A DNA stretch of 64,000 nucleotides. Origin: Rhodanobacteraceae bacterium ZG21-1. GTDB lineage: Bacteria; Pseudomonadota; Gammaproteobacteria; Xanthomonadales; Rhodanobacteraceae. Made by a program: the position numbers and the translations under genes. Positions 61,434 through 64,000 of this stretch are shown piece by piece. Every line of letters begins with the position of its first letter. Position 1 is the stretch's first letter. The stretch spans positions 930,001-994,000 of the forward strand of contig JAJEJU010000024.1 in NCBI GenBank assembly GCA_021390615.1, in the 5' to 3' direction. Under the pieces are notes generated by a model. The model was given only the letters and a program-made list of their open reading frames with translations. It was not told the origin of the DNA and ran no database searches.

Positions 61434-61468
61434 AGCCCATCCGGCACATTGCCGGGTGGGCTTTTTTG
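61434..61468 (+). terminator. Intrinsic terminator after the small exported protein
   Basis: Arms 61435-61447 (AGCCCATCCGGCA) and 61451-61463 (TGCCGGGTGGGCT) form a 13-bp stem with one mismatch and a CAT loop, followed by TTTTT. It lies about 86 bp past the stop codon. The remaining 61469-61674 shows no gene. Confidence 0.85.
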
Positions 61469-61674
61469 TCTGAGCTTGCTTTGTGGGTGCCTGCCGGCGT
61501 CTGACTATTGCTCGCTGCGTGCATGGCGGTTGCGTCATGTTCCCGTGCCGCGGATACGCCCATGCGTGCTGGCCGGCTTCGGTCGACGCACGCAGGCGCA
61601 GGCCGAGATATCGATGACCGCTCGCTCGCATGGCCTTGTGAAGCGCCTGAGCGCTGATCTTTTTTTCGTACCCT

Positions 61675-61713
61675 GAAAAACCGAGGCCCCCGGCGCGGCG
61701 CCGGAGGCCTCGG
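61675..61713 (-). terminator. Intrinsic terminator of the S53 peptidase gene
   Basis: On the minus strand the stem CCGAGGCCTCCGGCGC / GCGCCGGGGGCCTCGG (61681-61713, one mismatch) is followed by TTTTTC (complement of 61676-61680). It is 23 bp beyond the peptidase stop codon. Confidence 0.88.
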
Positions 61714-61735
61714 TCAAATCACCACGCTGGCGCGC

Positions 61736-64000
61736 TTACCACCAGAAGCGGTTGAACGACTTCCAGGCCGACAGCAGGTTGGTCGCGTTGACCGAACCCA
61801 GGCCAGCAGCGAAGCTCCAGCCGCGCTGCGCGGAGAAGGCCGGCACGTACTTGCTGGTGCTGGTCGAGGTCAGGCCGAGCTGGACCGATCCGGCGGGGAT
61901 CAGATTGCCGAGGTAGTCGAGCTCGTAGTTCGGGATGGTCGCGTAGAAGTAGCAGTCCGGCGTGACGGTGTCCGGCAGCTGCTGGATGCACTGGGTCGAG
62001 ATGCCACCGCGCGTCACGTTGTGGAACACGCACTGGCTGGTGCCCTTGGCGCCGCGGTCCGAGTTGCACTGATCCAGGCTGAGCGGCTGGTAGCCGAACG
62101 AGCCGCCGTACTCCAGGGTGGCCAACGCATACAGCGTGGGCGCGGCGTTGCCCTGGTTCTCGACGCGACCCTGGCGGCTGAGGCCCTGGTCGACCAGCGC
62201 CTGGATGCCGGCGAACATCGGCGAGGCCAGCGAGGTGCCGCCGCTGATCGAGATCGAGCCGGTGAAGCCCGGATTGCACGGATAGGTGGCGTCGCACACG
62301 ATCACCCAGGTGTCGCCGCCGTAGGAGCCGGCGAACAGCGACACGTCGGGGATGTCGCGCGACTTGTCGTTGGCGGCGCCGTACACCAGCTGCTGCCAGA
62401 ACGGCTTGCGGTCCACCGACGACGGACCGCCGCTGCCGCTCTCCGAGGTCAGGGTCAGGCCGTTCGGATCGGCGGCCAGCGAAGCCTGGCAGAAGTCCAG
62501 CGCGCTCTTGTAGCCATTGGCCTTGGCGGCCACCGGATTGGCGCAGGATTCGTTCCAGGGAATTTCCGGCACGTAGGACAGCGCGGAGCCGTAGGTCGAA
62601 TTCAGCTTGCTGCTGAAGTACTGGCTGGTGGTGCCGTCGAGCACGTCGGCGGTGTCGGTGCCGCCTACCGCGGTCACGTTCGGCGAGGTGGCCAGCGCAT
62701 TGGCGCTGATGCCGGCGCCGTTGATCGGCAGGTTGTAGATCGCGCCGGCGTTGTAGCTCGGGTTGGAGCCGGAGTCGCCGGTGGAGACGAACACCGAGAT
62801 ACCCTCGACGTCGGCCTGCGCCCACAGCAGATCGATGGCGGTCTTGCTGGCTGCGTCGACGTTGTTTTCGCCGTAGCCGTAGCTTGCGCTGATCACGTTC
62901 GGACGGCTGTCGCCGTTGACCAGGTTGGTCGCCGCGGTGATCACGCCGCCGAAGAAGTTGTTGCTGTTGGAATCGTCGCAGCTGGCGACCACGATGTGCG
63001 CGCCCGGCGCCATCGCGGTGGACCACTCGGCGTCGAGCAGGGTTTCGCCATCGTCCTCGCCGGGATTGGCGATGGTCGGATCGATGCAGTTGGTGAAGCC
63101 GGTGGCCTGCGGCTGGATCTGCGAGAAGCTGCCGCCGTAGCTGCCCAGGCTGAACTGGCTGACGAAGTTGCTCCAGTCGGCCGGCACCATCGAGGAATCC
63201 TCGACCACCGCGATGGTGACGTTCTTGCCGGTGATGCCCTTGGCGCGCAGGGTGTCCACGCCGTACATCTTGGCCAGGTCGTAGGGCACCAGGCCGCGCG
63301 CGCCGTTGGTGAAGGTGATCGCGTCGGGCGTCGCCGCGCTCTTCGTGCTCAGCGCCTTCTTCGAGGCCGCTGCGGTGCTCTGGGCAGTGCCCTGCGCCTG
63401 CACCTTGAAGCGCTGCGTGGCCGGATCGAACTGGGCGACCTTGTTGGGCACGTGCAAGGCGTGCGGCTTGAAATCGTTGACGCCGGCTGCGCCGACCACC
63501 ACCGACTGCAGGGCCACCGGCACGCTGATGTCGCTAGCGTTGGCGATGTGGCTTTCCTGGCTGAAGTCGGTGTAGCGCGTCATCTGCGTGTGGAAGGCCT
63601 TGTTCACCTGGCCGGCCGTGCCGCTGAAGTCGATCTGCGTGTTGTTCGCGTACACGCCGTTGACGGTGAAGCCGTTGGCCTTGAGCCAGGATTCCGTGGC
63701 GGCGACGTCGCTGTCGATCGCGCCGAAATACTTGCCGAACTGCTTCGGCGTGATCCAGTGGTGGAACAGCGGCGAGAGCGGGTCGTGCTGCGCGGCGATC
63801 AGCCATTCCAGCGCGGCCTTGCGCTGGTCGCTGGGGCGCAGCACCAACTGCATGTGATTCATCGGGGTGGCGTCGCTCACCGCACCCTGCGAAGTCAGCG
63901 CGCCGACCAGGGCCAGGTGGGTGCCCTGGATCGGGGCCACGTTGGCGCTGTTGACCGTCTGCGTGACGCGCGGCGCTTCGGCGGTGTTGAGGCCGGCCAG
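61736..64000 (-). CDS. S53-family (sedolisin/pseudomonalisin) serine-carboxyl peptidase, 5' end outside the window
   Basis: At least 754 residues are in the window; the frame remains open to the right edge, so the signal peptide is missing. The pro-kumamolisin activation domain comes first (LEWLIAAQHDPLSPLFHHWITPKQFGKYF, about the first 200 residues), then the catalytic domain. Glu and Asp of the triad fit GETLLDAEWSTAMAPGA (Glu-x3-Asp), and the nucleophile is Ser in SISGGTSLASPMFAG. These secreted peptidases act at acidic pH and self-cleave the propeptide. The C-terminal extension (PDCYFYATIPNYELDY, FAAGLGSVNATNLLSAW) completes the Ca-binding region. Confidence 0.92.
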   Translation of the reverse strand: MAGLNTAEAPRVTQTVNSANVAPIQGTHLALVGALTSQGAVSDATPMNHMQLVLRPSDQRKAALEWLIAAQHDPLSPLFHHWITPKQFGKYFGAIDSDVAATESWLKANGFTVNGVYANNTQIDFSGTAGQVNKAFHTQMTRYTDFSQESHIANASDISVPVALQSVVVGAAGVNDFKPHALHVPNKVAQFDPATQRFKVQAQGTAQSTAAASKKALSTKSAATPDAITFTNGARGLVPYDLAKMYGVDTLRAKGITGKNVTIAVVEDSSMVPADWSNFVSQFSLGSYGGSFSQIQPQATGFTNCIDPTIANPGEDDGETLLDAEWSTAMAPGAHIVVASCDDSNSNNFFGGVITAATNLVNGDSRPNVISASYGYGENNVDAASKTAIDLLWAQADVEGISVFVSTGDSGSNPSYNAGAIYNLPINGAGISANALATSPNVTAVGGTDTADVLDGTTSQYFSSKLNSTYGSALSYVPEIPWNESCANPVAAKANGYKSALDFCQASLAADPNGLTLTSESGSGGPSSVDRKPFWQQLVYGAANDKSRDIPDVSLFAGSYGGDTWVIVCDATYPCNPGFTGSISISGGTSLASPMFAGIQALVDQGLSRQGRVENQGNAAPTLYALATLEYGGSFGYQPLSLDQCNSDRGAKGTSQCVFHNVTRGGISTQCIQQLPDTVTPDCYFYATIPNYELDYLGNLIPAGSVQLGLTSTSTSKYVPAFSAQRGWSFAAGLGSVNATNLLSAWKSFNRFWW

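Noticed and set aside
1-64000. CRISPR arrays, insertion sequences, rRNA or tRNA genes, prophage attachment sites
   Set aside because: No regularly spaced direct repeats, transposase motifs, rRNA sequence or cloverleaf with the conserved TTC-loop were noticed on reading; a covariance-model search would be needed to exclude tRNAs fully.

Overview
The window is high-GC, densely coding DNA of the order Lysobacterales/Xanthomonadales, most likely family Rhodanobacteraceae (Dyella/Luteibacter/Frateuria type). That placement is an inference. It rests mainly on a protein (8516-9880) with a C-terminal XVIPCD-like domain, the secretion signal of the antibacterial type IV secretion system of this order, and on the S53 and S8 peptidases and porin families present. 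No rRNA, tRNA, CRISPR array or insertion sequence was recognised.

Layout. 0-8 kb: the 3' end of a gene overlapping a methyltransferase-TPR-GT41 (O-GlcNAc transferase-like) fusion, a secreted DUF3298-like protein, the DEAD-box helicase dbpA, a decayed RelA/SpoT-type HD hydrolase and two unassigned genes. 8-10.5 kb: a probable X-T4SS lytic-transglycosylase effector with its exported immunity protein upstream. 11-15 kb: a candidate peptide natural-product locus, made of an asparagine-synthetase-like enzyme, two paralogous 52- and 51-residue peptide genes (13074-13232 and 14798-14953) with near-identical leaders and hairpins, and an exported two-lobed aspartic protease between them. 15-18.4 kb: an orphan DUF2235/Tle1-type lipase and a divergent SDR/AraC pair. 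18.8-29.6 kb: one 3597-residue NRPS, C-A-T-C-A-T-C-A-T-R, expected to release a tripeptide aldehyde or alcohol, probably X-Pro-Phe.

30-37 kb: an AhpD-like protein, a translationally coupled ECF sigma/anti-sigma/subtilase operon, and a redox group on the same strand (cytochrome b561, a beta-barrel with a c-type haem motif, a small cytochrome c, a TorF-like outer-membrane protein). 37-58 kb: a large surface-polysaccharide locus. Its first half is a Wzx/Wzy-type cluster with 3-amino-3,6-dideoxyhexose genes (FdtA-like ketoisomerase, aminotransferase, acyltransferases), flippase, polymerase and Wzz. Its second half adds two methyltransferases, an amidohydrolase, two B12-binding radical SAM enzymes, two glycosyltransferases, an NTP_transf_5 nucleotidyltransferase, an HprK-related kinase and a one-piece ABC exporter. 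The last three types are more familiar from peptide-tailoring clusters than from O-antigen loci.

58-64 kb: a MarR/isochorismatase-fold/MFS operon behind a perfect 40-bp palindrome, a small secreted protein with a clear promoter and terminator, and an S53 (sedolisin) peptidase running off the right edge.

The strongest candidates for something undescribed are the twin-peptide/Asn-synthetase/aspartic-protease locus (11-15 kb) and the kinase-nucleotidyltransferase-radical SAM module attached to the polysaccharide cluster (45-58 kb).
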